Part shown: piece by piece, positions 26,972 through 35,558 of the stretch
Position numbering within the stretch: the first letter of the stretch is position 1
Layout of the letters: every line of letters starts with the position of its first letter
Assembly: GCA_017428105.1 (NCBI GenBank)
Contig: JAFRRM010000036.1
Location: 23,605 to 87,604 of the forward strand
Length of the DNA: 64,000 bases
Direction of reading: 5' to 3'
DNA from: Lachnospiraceae bacterium
GTDB taxonomy: Bacteria; Bacillota; Clostridia; Lachnospirales; Lachnospiraceae
Notes under the pieces: generated by a model
Databases searched by the model: none
The model's input: only the letters and a program-made list of their open reading frames with translations
Told to the model about the DNA's origin: nothing
Made by a program: the position numbers and the translations under genes

Positions 26972-27753
26972 CGATCCTGAAACATGAACTGCGCCGCAGC
27001 CGCGTCTCCTGGCTGATCTGGACCGGGGCGGTCGGCGCGCTGCTGATCACCTGCATTTTCCTGTTCCCGGAGATGAAAGACCAGATGGCGGGGGTCGGCG
27101 AGATGTTTTCCTCCATGGGGGCCTTCACCACGGCGTTCGGCATGGACCGTCTGAATTTCGGCACGCTGACCGGTTATTACGCCATTGAATGCGGCAACGT
27201 CCTGGGATTGGGCGGCGCTTTCTACGCGGCCCTCACCGGGGCCGGCATGCTGGCCAAGGAGGAGAACGGCCGGACGGCCGAGTTCCTGCTGACGCATCCG
27301 GTGAGCCGGCGGCGCGTCACGGCGGAGAAGCTGCTGGCGCTGGCGGTCCTGATCACGGCCATGAACCTGGCCGTTTACGGGCTGGCCGCGGGCTCGATGC
27401 TTGCGATCGGGGAGCCGGTCCCGTGGAAGGAGCTGAACCTGCTGCATGCGGCGTATTTCCTGATGCAGCTGGAGCTTGGCGCGGTCTGCTTCGGCATTTC
27501 CGCGTTTTTGCGGAAGGGCAGCGCCGGCATCGGGCTGGGCGTGGCCTTCCTGATGTATTTCCTGAACCTGATCGCGAATATCACGGATTCCGTGAAATTC
27601 CTGAAATATATCACCCCCTTCGGCTACTGCGACGGGGCGGAAGTGGTCAGCAGCGGCAGGCTGGACGGCGCGATGCTCGCCGTCGGCGCGGGGCTGGCCC
27701 TCCTGGGGATCCTGGCCGCGTTCCGGCAGTATGAGCGGAAAGATATCCGCTGA
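26968..27753 (+). CDS. ABC-2 type exporter permease
   Basis: A 261-residue membrane protein with about six helices. The loop KEENGRTAEFLLTHPVSRRRVTAEKLLAL is characteristic of ABC-2 permeases of this group, where it precedes the second helix. It shares the ATGA overlap with its ATPase gene. No substrate can be assigned, and no regulator or peptide gene adjoins it. Confidence 0.9.
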   Translation: MTILKHELRRSRVSWLIWTGAVGALLITCIFLFPEMKDQMAGVGEMFSSMGAFTTAFGMDRLNFGTLTGYYAIECGNVLGLGGAFYAALTGAGMLAKEENGRTAEFLLTHPVSRRRVTAEKLLALAVLITAMNLAVYGLAAGSMLAIGEPVPWKELNLLHAAYFLMQLELGAVCFGISAFLRKGSAGIGLGVAFLMYFLNLIANITDSVKFLKYITPFGYCDGAEVVSSGRLDGAMLAVGAGLALLGILAAFRQYERKDIR

Positions 27754-27768
27754 CATCGGGGGAAAACG

Positions 27769-28461
27769 GTGAAAGGCCCGGACCGGTCCATTAAATTATA
27801 TCTGACCGCGGAACTGCTGCTTCTGATCACAGTGAAGGCCGCGGATCTGACGGCGGCGCCGGCGTGGACGGTAGGCGCGGCCGGCTTCGCGGCGATCCTG
27901 CTCAATGCGGCCGCCGCGTTCTTTTATTACCGGAAATACGGGCGGGAGCGGCGCGCCGGGCGGGAAAACCTGGCGGCGTACGCGCTTTTTGTCACGCTGG
28001 CCGGCGACTTTTTCCTGACCCTGATCGGCACGGAGGCCGTCTACGTGCCCGGCATCGCGCTGTTCTGCCTGGCGGAGATGCTGTATGCGGCGTATCTCGG
28101 GCCGGACGTGCGGTCCGTGAGCCTGCAGGCCGTCCTGACCGCCGCGGGCATCTTCGCGCTGCACCGGACCGGAGAACTCACCGCCGCTTCCGCACTGGGG
28201 GCGCTGGACCTTGCGCTCCTGACCGTCAACATGCTGACGGCCTGGACCCGTGCCGCGGAACGGACGCCGCTGCTTTTCCGGCTCGGCATCACGCTGTTTT
28301 TCCTCTGCGATTCGTCCATCGCGCTGCGGGTCGTGACCACGGGGACGGTGCGGGAAATCGTCGCCTTCCTGGTGTGGGTGTTCTACGCACCGTCGCAGGC
28401 GGCGATCACGATGTCGTACGTGCGATCGGTCACGCAGGAAGGAAGAGACCGGGGTGCCTAA
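27769..28461 (+). CDS. YhhN-like membrane protein
   Basis: A 230-residue protein with about eight membrane helices. The spacing of GDFFLTLIG in the first half and TLFFLCDSSIALRVV in the second follows the two Asp-containing motifs of the YhhN/TMEM86 family, also seen in the protein at 21303-21962 (LFFLSDSSLFL). I therefore call it YhhN-like, with less certainty. Translation starts at GTG, with a GGGGGAAAA site before it, 15 bases after the permease stop, so it is probably in the same operon. Confidence 0.65.
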   Translation: MKGPDRSIKLYLTAELLLLITVKAADLTAAPAWTVGAAGFAAILLNAAAAFFYYRKYGRERRAGRENLAAYALFVTLAGDFFLTLIGTEAVYVPGIALFCLAEMLYAAYLGPDVRSVSLQAVLTAAGIFALHRTGELTAASALGALDLALLTVNMLTAWTRAAERTPLLFRLGITLFFLCDSSIALRVVTTGTVREIVAFLVWVFYAPSQAAITMSYVRSVTQEGRDRGA

Positions 28462-28503
28462 AAAGGGACGGCGCCGCATCCCCTGATCTATGTCCCCGGC
28501 ATC

Positions 28504-28544
28504 AAAAAAGCTGACAAAGGAACCGTCCCTTTGTCAGCTTTTTT
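28504..28544. terminator. bidirectional terminator built from the 27-bp repeat
   Basis: The repeat copy at 28511-28537 is flanked by A and T runs, so AAAAAAGCTGACAAAGG (28504-28520) pairs perfectly with 28528-28544 over 17 bp. It separates the convergent YhhN-like and amidohydrolase genes. The core GGGACGGTTCC points in the amidohydrolase direction. Confidence 0.9.
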
Positions 28545-28579
28545 CCGGGAAGAAGCGTTTCCGCGTCACGGCGGCTGTC

Positions 28580-30187
28580 TCAGACCCGGCGGCCGGCCAG
28601 GTAACAGGCGGCGACGGGGATGGTGTGAAGTTCGCGGGGCGGGGTGCCGAAAGGATCGCGTGCCAGGACGGTGAGATCCGCCAGGAAGCCGGGGGCGATG
28701 CGGCCTTTGCGGCGTTCCTCGAAGGAGGCTTCGGCGCCGCGGACGGTAAAGCTCTCCAGGGCTTCGGCGACGGTGAAGGCTTCGGCGGGGCGGTACGGGC
28801 CGGTGCCGTCCAGGGAGGTGCGTGTGACGGCGCATTCCAGGCCGCGCAGGACGTCGGGGGGCTCCACCGGGCAGTCGGAGCCGTTGGAAACGGAGACGCC
28901 GGCGCGCAGGAGGGTCTTCCACGCATAACTGGACGCGGCCAGCTCTTCGCCGGCGCGCGGCGCGACGATGCGGTTGTCGTAGTCCAGAAAAATGCTTTGG
29001 GCGTAGACGTGCAGGCCCAGGCGGATGATCCGCTCCAACTGGTCCGGCCGGGTGATCTGGCAGTGGACGATGCCGTGGCGGTGATCCGGGCGGGGGTGCT
29101 CCGCGAGCGCGGCTTCGATGGCATCCAGTACCTCGTCCAGACAGGCGTCGCCGATGGCGTGGACCGCCGTCTGCATGCCGCGGGCGTGGGCAAAACGCAC
29201 CAGTTCCTTCATCTGCTCCGGAGCGAACAGCGAGAAGCCGCAGGTGTCCGGCCGGTCCGCGTAGGGGCGGGACAGATGGGCCGTGCGGCTGCCCAGGGAG
29301 CCGTCGCCGAGCAGTTTCAGGGGACCGATGCGGAACATGTCACTTCCGGCGCCGGTCACGTTTCCGGCCTTAATGAAGCGGCGCAGGTCCGACAGGGACG
29401 TGAAATTCGCCTGTTCGTAAACGCGGACCGTCAGTTCGCCGCTCTCCTCCAGTTCCCGGTAGGCGGCGTTTACGGTTTCAAAGGGGACGGCGCGGAAAAC
29501 GCTGTAATCGTCGCTCTGGACGCTGGTGATGCCGTAGGAATTAAGGGCGCGGCAGGCCAGGCGGATCATGTCCTTGAGGTCTTCTTTGTCGGGCAGGGGC
29601 TGAGCGGCCGTCAGGAGCCCGATGGCGTTGTCGAACAAAAGGCCGTTCGGCTCGTCGCCGTCCGACCGTCCGATGGCGCCGCCCTCCGGATCCGGCGTAT
29701 CCGCCGTGATCCCCGCCAGCCCCAGGGCCCGGGAGTTGACGGCGCAGCAGTGGCCGCAGGCGCGGGTCAGCAGGATCGGGAAATCTGTGGAAACGGCGTC
29801 CAGATCCCGGCGGTCGGGCATGCGGGACGTGTCCGTAAAATAATCCTGGTTCCAGCCGCGGCCGGTGAGCCATCGGCCCGGACGGGGCGGATTTTCCGCG
29901 GCATATTCCCGTACGTGCGCCAGCAGCCCGGACAGGGAGTCCGTGTGCTCCGCCAGGCGCGCCCCCTGCAGGGCGTGGCCGTATCCCAGAAGATGCATGT
30001 GGGAGTCGTTGAAGCCGGGACAGACGAAGCGGCCCGCCAGATCGGTGCGCGGAACGGAAGCATCCGCCAGGGCCAGGATCTCCCGGTCGGAGCCCACTGC
30101 GCGGAAAAGACCGTCTTCGATGAGGAAGGCCTGCTGAAAGGTGTGATCGCCGGTCCAGACCCGGCCGTTGTAAAATACGGATCGCAT
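28580..30187 (-). CDS. YtcJ-like amidohydrolase
   Basis: A 535-residue metal-dependent hydrolase of the amidohydrolase-3 group. The N-terminal beta sandwich starts VFYNGRVWTGD; the first metal-site motif is NDSHMHLLGYG (His-x-His); later come HAIGDACLDEVLDAI and SNGSDCPVEPPDVL with the Asp expected at the last barrel strand. YtcJ-type enzymes act on uncertain amides or ureas. The ATG at 30187 has an AGGAGC site; the reading frame stays open far upstream but without a ribosome site, and the upstream part looks non-coding. It is a single gene between two repeat copies. Confidence 0.88.
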   Translation of the reverse strand: MRSVFYNGRVWTGDHTFQQAFLIEDGLFRAVGSDREILALADASVPRTDLAGRFVCPGFNDSHMHLLGYGHALQGARLAEHTDSLSGLLAHVREYAAENPPRPGRWLTGRGWNQDYFTDTSRMPDRRDLDAVSTDFPILLTRACGHCCAVNSRALGLAGITADTPDPEGGAIGRSDGDEPNGLLFDNAIGLLTAAQPLPDKEDLKDMIRLACRALNSYGITSVQSDDYSVFRAVPFETVNAAYRELEESGELTVRVYEQANFTSLSDLRRFIKAGNVTGAGSDMFRIGPLKLLGDGSLGSRTAHLSRPYADRPDTCGFSLFAPEQMKELVRFAHARGMQTAVHAIGDACLDEVLDAIEAALAEHPRPDHRHGIVHCQITRPDQLERIIRLGLHVYAQSIFLDYDNRIVAPRAGEELAASSYAWKTLLRAGVSVSNGSDCPVEPPDVLRGLECAVTRTSLDGTGPYRPAEAFTVAEALESFTVRGAEASFEERRKGRIAPGFLADLTVLARDPFGTPPRELHTIPVAACYLAGRRV

Positions 30188-30310
30188 GGGAAAGCTCCTG
30201 AGAGAAGGGAGAGGAAGGCGCGCCGCCTGCCGCTGGGGAAAGGGGCGCGCCTTGATGCTGCGGGAAAAGGTGAGAAGGGGAAGATCCTCGTCATCCATGC
30301 TGCGGAAAAT

Positions 30311-30337
30311 CTGACAAAGGAACCGTCCCCCTGTCAG
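30311..30337 (-). repeat. 27-bp palindromic repeat, copy overlapping a stop codon
   Basis: On the - strand it reads CTGACA / GGGACGGTTCC / TGTCAG. The TGA stop of the antiporter gene (30336-30334) is formed by the first bases of the repeat. Confidence 0.85.
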
Positions 30338-31995
30338 GTCTTCTGCCGGGAGCGCCGGCGGAGGAAGAGAAGGAGGGCGGCCATGGCGGCGAGGGTGAGG
30401 GGGGTGGCGAGCATGGCGACGGCGGTGCCGGAGGCGTGGCAGATCAGGCCGGCGATGAGGTAGCCGGCGGCGCTGACGCCGGCGGCGGTGAAGGCGTAGG
30501 GGAGCTGGGTGGAAACGTGGTCCATGTGGTTGCACTGGGCGCCGGCGGAGGACATGATGGTGGTGTCCGAGATGGGCGAGCAGTGGTCGCCGCAGACCGC
30601 GCCGGACAGGCAGGCGGCCACGGAGAGCACCAGCATTTCCGAATCCGCCGGGAAGATGGCGCAGACGATGGGGATCAGGATCGTGAACGTGCCCCAGCTG
30701 GTCCCGGTGGAGAAGGCCAGGAAGACGGAGAACAGGAAGATGATGAAGGGGATGAAGATCTGCAGCGAGGCCGCGGAGGATTCCACGACGCCGTGCACGA
30801 ATTCATCCGCCCCCAGCAGGGACGTCACGCCGGACAGGTTCCAGGACAGGATCAGGATGATCATGGGCGCGCAGAACGAGCGGAAGCCCGCCGCGAAGCT
30901 TTCCATGAAATCCTTGAATCTGATGACGCCGCGGGCCATGTAGAGCCAGAGCGTGATCAGCATCGTGACCAGCGAGCCCATGACCAGCGCCGAGGCGGAA
31001 TCCGCATTCTCGAACGACCGCAGGAACGGCGTGCCGGAAAAGCCGCCGCCGGTGTAGGCCATGAACAGCACGCAGGTGACGATCAGGACCGCGACCGGGA
31101 TCAGCAGGTTGGAGAGCCGCCCCTCGCCCGCGGGCTTTTTCTGCTCCTCGGTGTACGGCGGTTCGCCCATGGTCAGGCCTTCGCCGGCGGCCGCGCGTTG
31201 CTCATGCAGGCGCATTTTGCCGTAATCGAAGTTCGTGCGGGCCAGCAGGAAGACCATGAGGAGCGTGGTCAGCGCGTAGAGGTTGTAGGGGATGGTGTGC
31301 AGGAACATCTGGAAGCCGTTGATGCCGTATTCCTCCGGGATGGAGTAGGAGACGGCGGCGGCCCAGCAGGAGATCGGGGCGATGATGCAGATCGGGGCCG
31401 CGGTGGCGTCGATCAGATAGGCCAGCTTGGCGCGCGAGACGCGGTGCGAATCGGTGATCGGCCGCATCACGGAGCCGACCGTCATGCAGTTGAAGCCGTC
31501 GTCCACGAAGATCATGACGCCCATCACGGCCGTGGCGATCTGCGCGCCGGCGCGGGATTTGATGCGCTTTTCGGCCCAGCGTCCGAATGCGGCGGCCCCG
31601 CCGGAGCGGTTCATCAGCACCACCAGCGTGCCCAGCAGGATCACGAAGACCAGGATGCGGGCGTGCGAGCCGTCCGTGATGCCGGCGATCAGGCCGCCGC
31701 TCTCATGGAACAGCATCGTATGGAACGCCAGCTCCGCATTGCCGCCCGCGTACAGAAACGCGCCGACCGCGACGCCCATGAACAGCGAGGAGTACACCTC
31801 CTTCGTGATGAACGCCAGCGTGATGGCGACCAGCGGCGGCAGCAGGGACCAGAAAGTGGAATAGGCGCGCGGCGAATAATCCTCCGGCACGCTGTTCGGG
31901 GTATTAAGGGAAACGACGGCCAGGACGATCAGGCCGGCCAGGACGATCAGGTGGGGCAGAAAGCGGCGGAAGCCGCGGCGTTCGTTGTTCGGCAT
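30334..31995 (-). CDS. NhaC-family sodium:proton antiporter
   Basis: A 553-residue transporter with about 12 helices. Conserved NhaC-family stretches are VFVILLGTLVVLMNRSGGAAAFG, IFVDDGFNCMTVGSVMRPI, the ATAAPICIIAPISCWAA motif and, near the end, AVCGDHCSPISDTTIMSSAGA. Some family members exchange malate for lactate or move arginine or tyrosine, so the ion or solute is not certain. It has its own promoter (32043-32071) and an ACACGTGT palindrome in the leader. The stop codon lies inside the palindromic repeat at 30311-30337. Confidence 0.9.
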   Translation of the reverse strand: MPNNERRGFRRFLPHLIVLAGLIVLAVVSLNTPNSVPEDYSPRAYSTFWSLLPPLVAITLAFITKEVYSSLFMGVAVGAFLYAGGNAELAFHTMLFHESGGLIAGITDGSHARILVFVILLGTLVVLMNRSGGAAAFGRWAEKRIKSRAGAQIATAVMGVMIFVDDGFNCMTVGSVMRPITDSHRVSRAKLAYLIDATAAPICIIAPISCWAAAVSYSIPEEYGINGFQMFLHTIPYNLYALTTLLMVFLLARTNFDYGKMRLHEQRAAAGEGLTMGEPPYTEEQKKPAGEGRLSNLLIPVAVLIVTCVLFMAYTGGGFSGTPFLRSFENADSASALVMGSLVTMLITLWLYMARGVIRFKDFMESFAAGFRSFCAPMIILILSWNLSGVTSLLGADEFVHGVVESSAASLQIFIPFIIFLFSVFLAFSTGTSWGTFTILIPIVCAIFPADSEMLVLSVAACLSGAVCGDHCSPISDTTIMSSAGAQCNHMDHVSTQLPYAFTAAGVSAAGYLIAGLICHASGTAVAMLATPLTLAAMAALLLFLRRRSRQKT

Positions 31996-32028
31996 GGGTC
32001 TGTACTCCTTTGCGGATCAAAAAAATAT

Positions 32029-32071
32029 ACACGTGTGTTTATATTATAGCCCTAAACGCCCGGGACTGCAA
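32029..32071 (-). promoter_or_regulatory. antiporter promoter with downstream palindrome
   Basis: On the - strand -35 TTGCAG (32071-32066), 17-base spacer, perfect -10 TATAAT (32048-32043). The 8-bp palindrome ACACGTGT (32029-32036) lies about 7 bases after the -10 box, over the likely start of transcription, and is a candidate operator. Confidence 0.65.
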
Positions 32072-32093
32072 GCACGATTCCGCAAGCTTCCCC

Positions 32094-32122
32094 TTGCGGC
32101 CGCTCCCGGAAAATGGTACACT
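32094..32122 (+). promoter_or_regulatory. probable cyclophilin promoter
   Basis: -35 TTGCGG (32094-32099), 17-base spacer, -10 TACACT (32117-32122). The match is moderate. Confidence 0.5.
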
Positions 32123-32189
32123 GTACCCGCGTCCGGTCCGGAAGACCGCGGGAAGCGGCGCCGGACGGAGCCCAAAGGAGGAAAAACAC

Positions 32190-32777
32190 ATGAAAAAGAC
32201 CGTTTTACTGATACTGGCGGCGGTAACGGCGCTCACGCTCTGCGCCTGCGGAAGCAAGAAGACGGACGGGACCGGCGAGTGGGGCAGGACGCGCCACGCG
32301 GAGATTACCATCAAAGACTACGGGACCGTGAAACTGGAGCTGTATGAAGAGGTCGCGCCCCTCACCGTGGCGAACTTCATCAGTCTGGCGCAGCAGGGCT
32401 TTTACGACGGCCTGACGTTCCACCGGATCATGGACGGCTTCATGATCCAGGGCGGCGCGGCGAACGCGGCCAGCAAGATCAAGCCGGTGGCCATCAAGGG
32501 CGAATTCAGCTCCAACGGAGTGAATAACCCCATCAAGCACGTGGACGGCGTCATCTCGATGGCGCGGACCTCGAAGAAGGACAGCGCGACTTCCCAGTTC
32601 TTCATCATGGTGGGCGAAGCGCCGCACCTGGACGGGAATTACGCCGCGTTCGGAAAAGTGACCGAGGGCCTGGACATCGTGAAGCAGATCGCGAAGGACG
32701 CGCGGCCGGTCGACAATAACGGGACGATCCCGGCGGATCAGCAGCCGGTGATCGAAAAGATCGTCATAACGGATTAA
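32190..32777 (+). CDS. cyclophilin-type peptidyl-prolyl isomerase lipoprotein
   Basis: A 195-residue secreted lipoprotein. The signal peptide ends in the lipobox TLCAC, then a short Ser/Lys/Thr linker. Residues about 35-195 are a cyclophilin domain: EVAPLTVANFISLAQQGFYDGLTFHRIMDGFMIQGG holds the catalytic Arg in FHRI, and SATSQFFIMVGEAPHLDGNYAAFGKV the substrate pocket. It should help fold proteins outside the membrane. The ATG at 32190 has the strong site AAAGGAGGAAAA. Given the giant secreted proteins encoded downstream, an extracytoplasmic foldase nearby is fitting, though PPIases are common. Confidence 0.93.
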   Translation: MKKTVLLILAAVTALTLCACGSKKTDGTGEWGRTRHAEITIKDYGTVKLELYEEVAPLTVANFISLAQQGFYDGLTFHRIMDGFMIQGGAANAASKIKPVAIKGEFSSNGVNNPIKHVDGVISMARTSKKDSATSQFFIMVGEAPHLDGNYAAFGKVTEGLDIVKQIAKDARPVDNNGTIPADQQPVIEKIVITD

Positions 32778-32779
32778 GA

Positions 32780-35221
32780 ATGAGAGATCACAAACTGACG
32801 CGGGGCCTGAATCCGAAAAAAGCCCCGCTTCTGGCGCTGGCGCAGTACTGCGCGGCGGCCGATGTCGCGGAAGAAGAGCTGCAGGCGCAGCGGACGGCGG
32901 TGAGGGACTGCCTGGGGGCGTTCCTCGCCTCTTTGGTGTGGGACGAGCCTGCGGAGGCGGAGCTTTCGGTCTCCGACCTGATCTATAACGGCCTGCCCGG
33001 CGTCCCGCCGGCGCACGAGGAAGCACAGAAAACACTGCAGGCCGCCTGGGACCATATATTAAAGGAAGTAGCCGGCGCATCGTTCGCCCGGGGCTTCCGC
33101 GCGGGCTTTTCCCGCCCGCGGGAACTCGCGGAGCATCTGCGCAAAGATGTGAAACTTCCGCTGGATTCGCCCCTGGAAGTGCTCTTCCCGGCTGACCTCT
33201 GGGCCCTGAGCCTGGCCGACCTGACGGACCGCTACGGTGACGCGGCGGACTTCGTCCTATCCGAGCGCGACCGCTACCAGAAGGACCGCGAGGAAGCCAA
33301 AGCCCGCCGGGAGGCGGAGCTGAAGGAAAAGGCCGCCGCCGTTCCCTACGACGGCGAACCCGGCAAACTGTACGGCCGCCACAACGCGGACGAGCTGGAG
33401 GATCTGAAGGAGCGCTACACCCGCGAGGAGATCGGCCTGCTGCACCTGGCCGGCAAGATCCGGCTGGCGTACAGCCTGCAGAAATTCTACCGCGTCGGGA
33501 AGGACCCGGGCCCGGACAAGGCCGGCTACCGCCTGGATTTCGTTCCGGATTATCACTGCGCCGTGCCCCGCGACCGCTTCAAGGCCCTGACCGCGGCTTA
33601 CGAAGCGGAGATCCGCCGGGACCGCGACGCGGCGCTGGAGGAGGCGCGCGCGAAAAACAAGGAGCGCAATGAGCGGAAACGCCGCAATGCCGCCATCCGC
33701 ACGGCCATCGTCAATTCCATCCCCGGGAATTACATCGATTTCTTCCCGCTGGCGCGCGCGATGTCGCGCCGCTTCGTCCTGCACATCGGTCCCACCAATT
33801 CCGGCAAGACGCACGACGCGATCGAGGCCCTGAAGACGGCGGAAAACGGCATTTACCTGGGCCCGCTCCGCCTGCTGGCCTTTGAGCAGTACGAAGCGCT
33901 GAACGAGGCCGGCTGTCCCTGCAGTCTGGTGACCGGCGAGGAGCGTCTGGAAGTCCCCGGCGCGCGGTACCAGGCGTCCACGGTGGAGATGCTGAACACG
34001 GAGCGCGAATACGAGGTCGCGGTGATCGACGAGGCCCAGATGATCGGCGATCCGGACCGCGGCGGCGCGTGGACCCGGGCGGTCCTGGGCGTCTGCGCGG
34101 CGGAGGTGCACGTCTGCGCGGCCCCGATCGCCAAAAACCTGCTGGTGCGCCTGATCAAAGACTGCGGCGACACGTACGAGATCGTCCAGCACCGCCGCAT
34201 GACGCCGCTCAAAGTGGAGCGCGCAGAATTCACGCTGGACAGCGACGTGCTCCCCGGCGACGCGCTGATCGTCTTCTCCAAAAAAAGCGTCCACGGCGTA
34301 GGCGCCTACCTCCAGCAGCGGGGCTACCGCTGCAGCGTCGTCTACGGCGCGCTGCCCTACGACGTGCGCCGGGAGCAGGCCAAGCTGTTCGCGGGGGGCG
34401 ACACGGACGTCGTCGTGGCCACGGACGCCATCGGCATGGGCATGAACCTGCCCATCCGCCGCATCATTTTCCTGGAACAGGAAAAATTCGACGGCTACGA
34501 GGTGCGGCCGCTCAGGACCGAGGAGATCAAGCAGATCGCGGGCCGTGCGGGCCGCTACGGGATCTATCCGGAGGGCCTGGTGAACAGCCCGGAGGGCAAG
34601 CCCCGCATCCGCGAGGCGCTGGAGATCCGCAGCGAGGCGGTGAAGAGCGCCGTGATCGATTTCCCGGAATCCCTGCTGGGCGTGGACGCGCCGCTGACGG
34701 AGATCATCCAGCGCTGGATCCAGATCGAGATCAGGCCGGGATATACGCGCGCGGACCCGGCCCGTATGCTGAAGCTCTGCAAAATGATCAGCGACCTCTC
34801 CGAGGACAAGCGCTTCCTCTACGACTGCATCAGCATGACTTTCGACGAAGAGGACGAGGAGCTGCTGTATGTCTGGCGCGCGATGTGCGCGAAAGAGGCG
34901 GCCGGCGCGGTCTTCCCGGTGGAGCGCTCGCTGCCCGGGGAGGACGAGATCCGGGCGCAGGACAACATGAACGAACTGGAGCAGTCTTTCCGTTTATGCG
35001 ACCTTCTGTACGGCTACTGCGAAAAATTCGGCCACACGGAATTCCGTGATGAGATCATGGGGCGCAAGAACATTATCTCCGGTCAGATGACGGACATTCT
35101 GGCCCGCCAGTCCCTAAGCGGCAAAAAATGCCCGCGCTGCGGACGGGCGCTGCCCTGGAACTATCCGTACCGGCTCTGCGATCCCTGCTTCAAGCGCGAG
35201 CGAAACCGGTTTCGGAAGTGA
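32780..35221 (+). CDS. SUV3-like RNA/DNA helicase
   Basis: An 813-residue superfamily 2 helicase. The motor starts near residue 330 with LHIGPTNSGKTHDAIEAL (Walker A) and YLGPLRLLAFEQYEALN, then CSLVTGEER, DEAQM (motif II) and the C-terminal lobe with DAIGMGMNLPI and QIAGRAGRYG (motif VI). This order and these phrases match SUV3, best known from mitochondria, where it unwinds RNA for degradation. The N-terminal 300 residues are charged and unassigned. A zinc-ribbon-like module closes the protein (CPRCGRAL and CDPC). The ATG is two bases after the cyclophilin stop. The role in this bacterium is unknown. Confidence 0.85.
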   Translation: MRDHKLTRGLNPKKAPLLALAQYCAAADVAEEELQAQRTAVRDCLGAFLASLVWDEPAEAELSVSDLIYNGLPGVPPAHEEAQKTLQAAWDHILKEVAGASFARGFRAGFSRPRELAEHLRKDVKLPLDSPLEVLFPADLWALSLADLTDRYGDAADFVLSERDRYQKDREEAKARREAELKEKAAAVPYDGEPGKLYGRHNADELEDLKERYTREEIGLLHLAGKIRLAYSLQKFYRVGKDPGPDKAGYRLDFVPDYHCAVPRDRFKALTAAYEAEIRRDRDAALEEARAKNKERNERKRRNAAIRTAIVNSIPGNYIDFFPLARAMSRRFVLHIGPTNSGKTHDAIEALKTAENGIYLGPLRLLAFEQYEALNEAGCPCSLVTGEERLEVPGARYQASTVEMLNTEREYEVAVIDEAQMIGDPDRGGAWTRAVLGVCAAEVHVCAAPIAKNLLVRLIKDCGDTYEIVQHRRMTPLKVERAEFTLDSDVLPGDALIVFSKKSVHGVGAYLQQRGYRCSVVYGALPYDVRREQAKLFAGGDTDVVVATDAIGMGMNLPIRRIIFLEQEKFDGYEVRPLRTEEIKQIAGRAGRYGIYPEGLVNSPEGKPRIREALEIRSEAVKSAVIDFPESLLGVDAPLTEIIQRWIQIEIRPGYTRADPARMLKLCKMISDLSEDKRFLYDCISMTFDEEDEELLYVWRAMCAKEAAGAVFPVERSLPGEDEIRAQDNMNELEQSFRLCDLLYGYCEKFGHTEFRDEIMGRKNIISGQMTDILARQSLSGKKCPRCGRALPWNYPYRLCDPCFKRERNRFRK

Positions 35222-35245
35222 AAAAGGCTTCCTTGGAGGCCTTTT
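35222..35245 (+). terminator. hairpin directly after helicase stop
   Basis: AAAAGGCTTC pairs with GAGGCCTTTT around CTTG, starting right after the stop codon. The T run is only four bases, so termination may be weak. Confidence 0.55.
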
Positions 35246-35302
35246 GTCAGCCGTAAGCAGTTTCACAACAGAGAAAATCCTATATTAAAAACACAAAATG
35301 TG

Positions 35303-35348
35303 TCGTATCTGTTGACAAATCATCGAAACAGATACGATTTTTGTTTTT
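35303..35348 (+). terminator. terminator before the protease locus
   Basis: TCGTATCTGTT (35303-35313) pairs perfectly over 11 bp with AACAGATACGA (35327-35337), followed by TTTTTGTTTTTG. It insulates the first giant protease from upstream transcription. Confidence 0.85.
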
Positions 35349-35404
35349 GACCGCATTCTGCTTTTTTTTCTTCCCCGCCGCCCGGAGACCCGCGTTTTTT
35401 CCTC

Positions 35405-35433
35405 TTGAGAATTATGAGAAAAACCTGTATCAT
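35405..35433 (+). promoter_or_regulatory. promoter of giant protease 1
   Basis: -35 TTGAGA (35405-35410), 17-base spacer, -10 TATCAT (35428-35433); it gives a leader of about 120 bases. Confidence 0.7.
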
Positions 35434-35439
35434 TGTTGC

Positions 35440-35558
35440 TTAGTGAGAAGAACGGAGCAGATATCGTCGAAGGCCTGCAGTGGAACAGGCCCGGGGCGAA
35501 GTCTGTTTGCATACCGGCGTTTCCAGGCCGGTCAAAAAACAAAAAGGAGAACGAAAGA
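35440..35558 (+). promoter_or_regulatory. structured 5' leader shared with protease 2
   Basis: The leader contains AGCAGATATCGTC (35456-35468), a hairpin GGCCTG/CAGGCC (35472-35491) with an eight-base loop ending GGAA, and a second hairpin ACCGGC/GCCGGT (35513-35532), then the ribosome site. The leader at 43609-43725 has the same order and much of the same sequence. I know no RNA family that fits. Confidence 0.6.

Noticed and set aside
35440..35558. Known cyclic-di-GMP, SAM or glycine riboswitch in the protease leader
   Set aside because: Two hairpins are clear, but none of the conserved cores of these riboswitches can be found.
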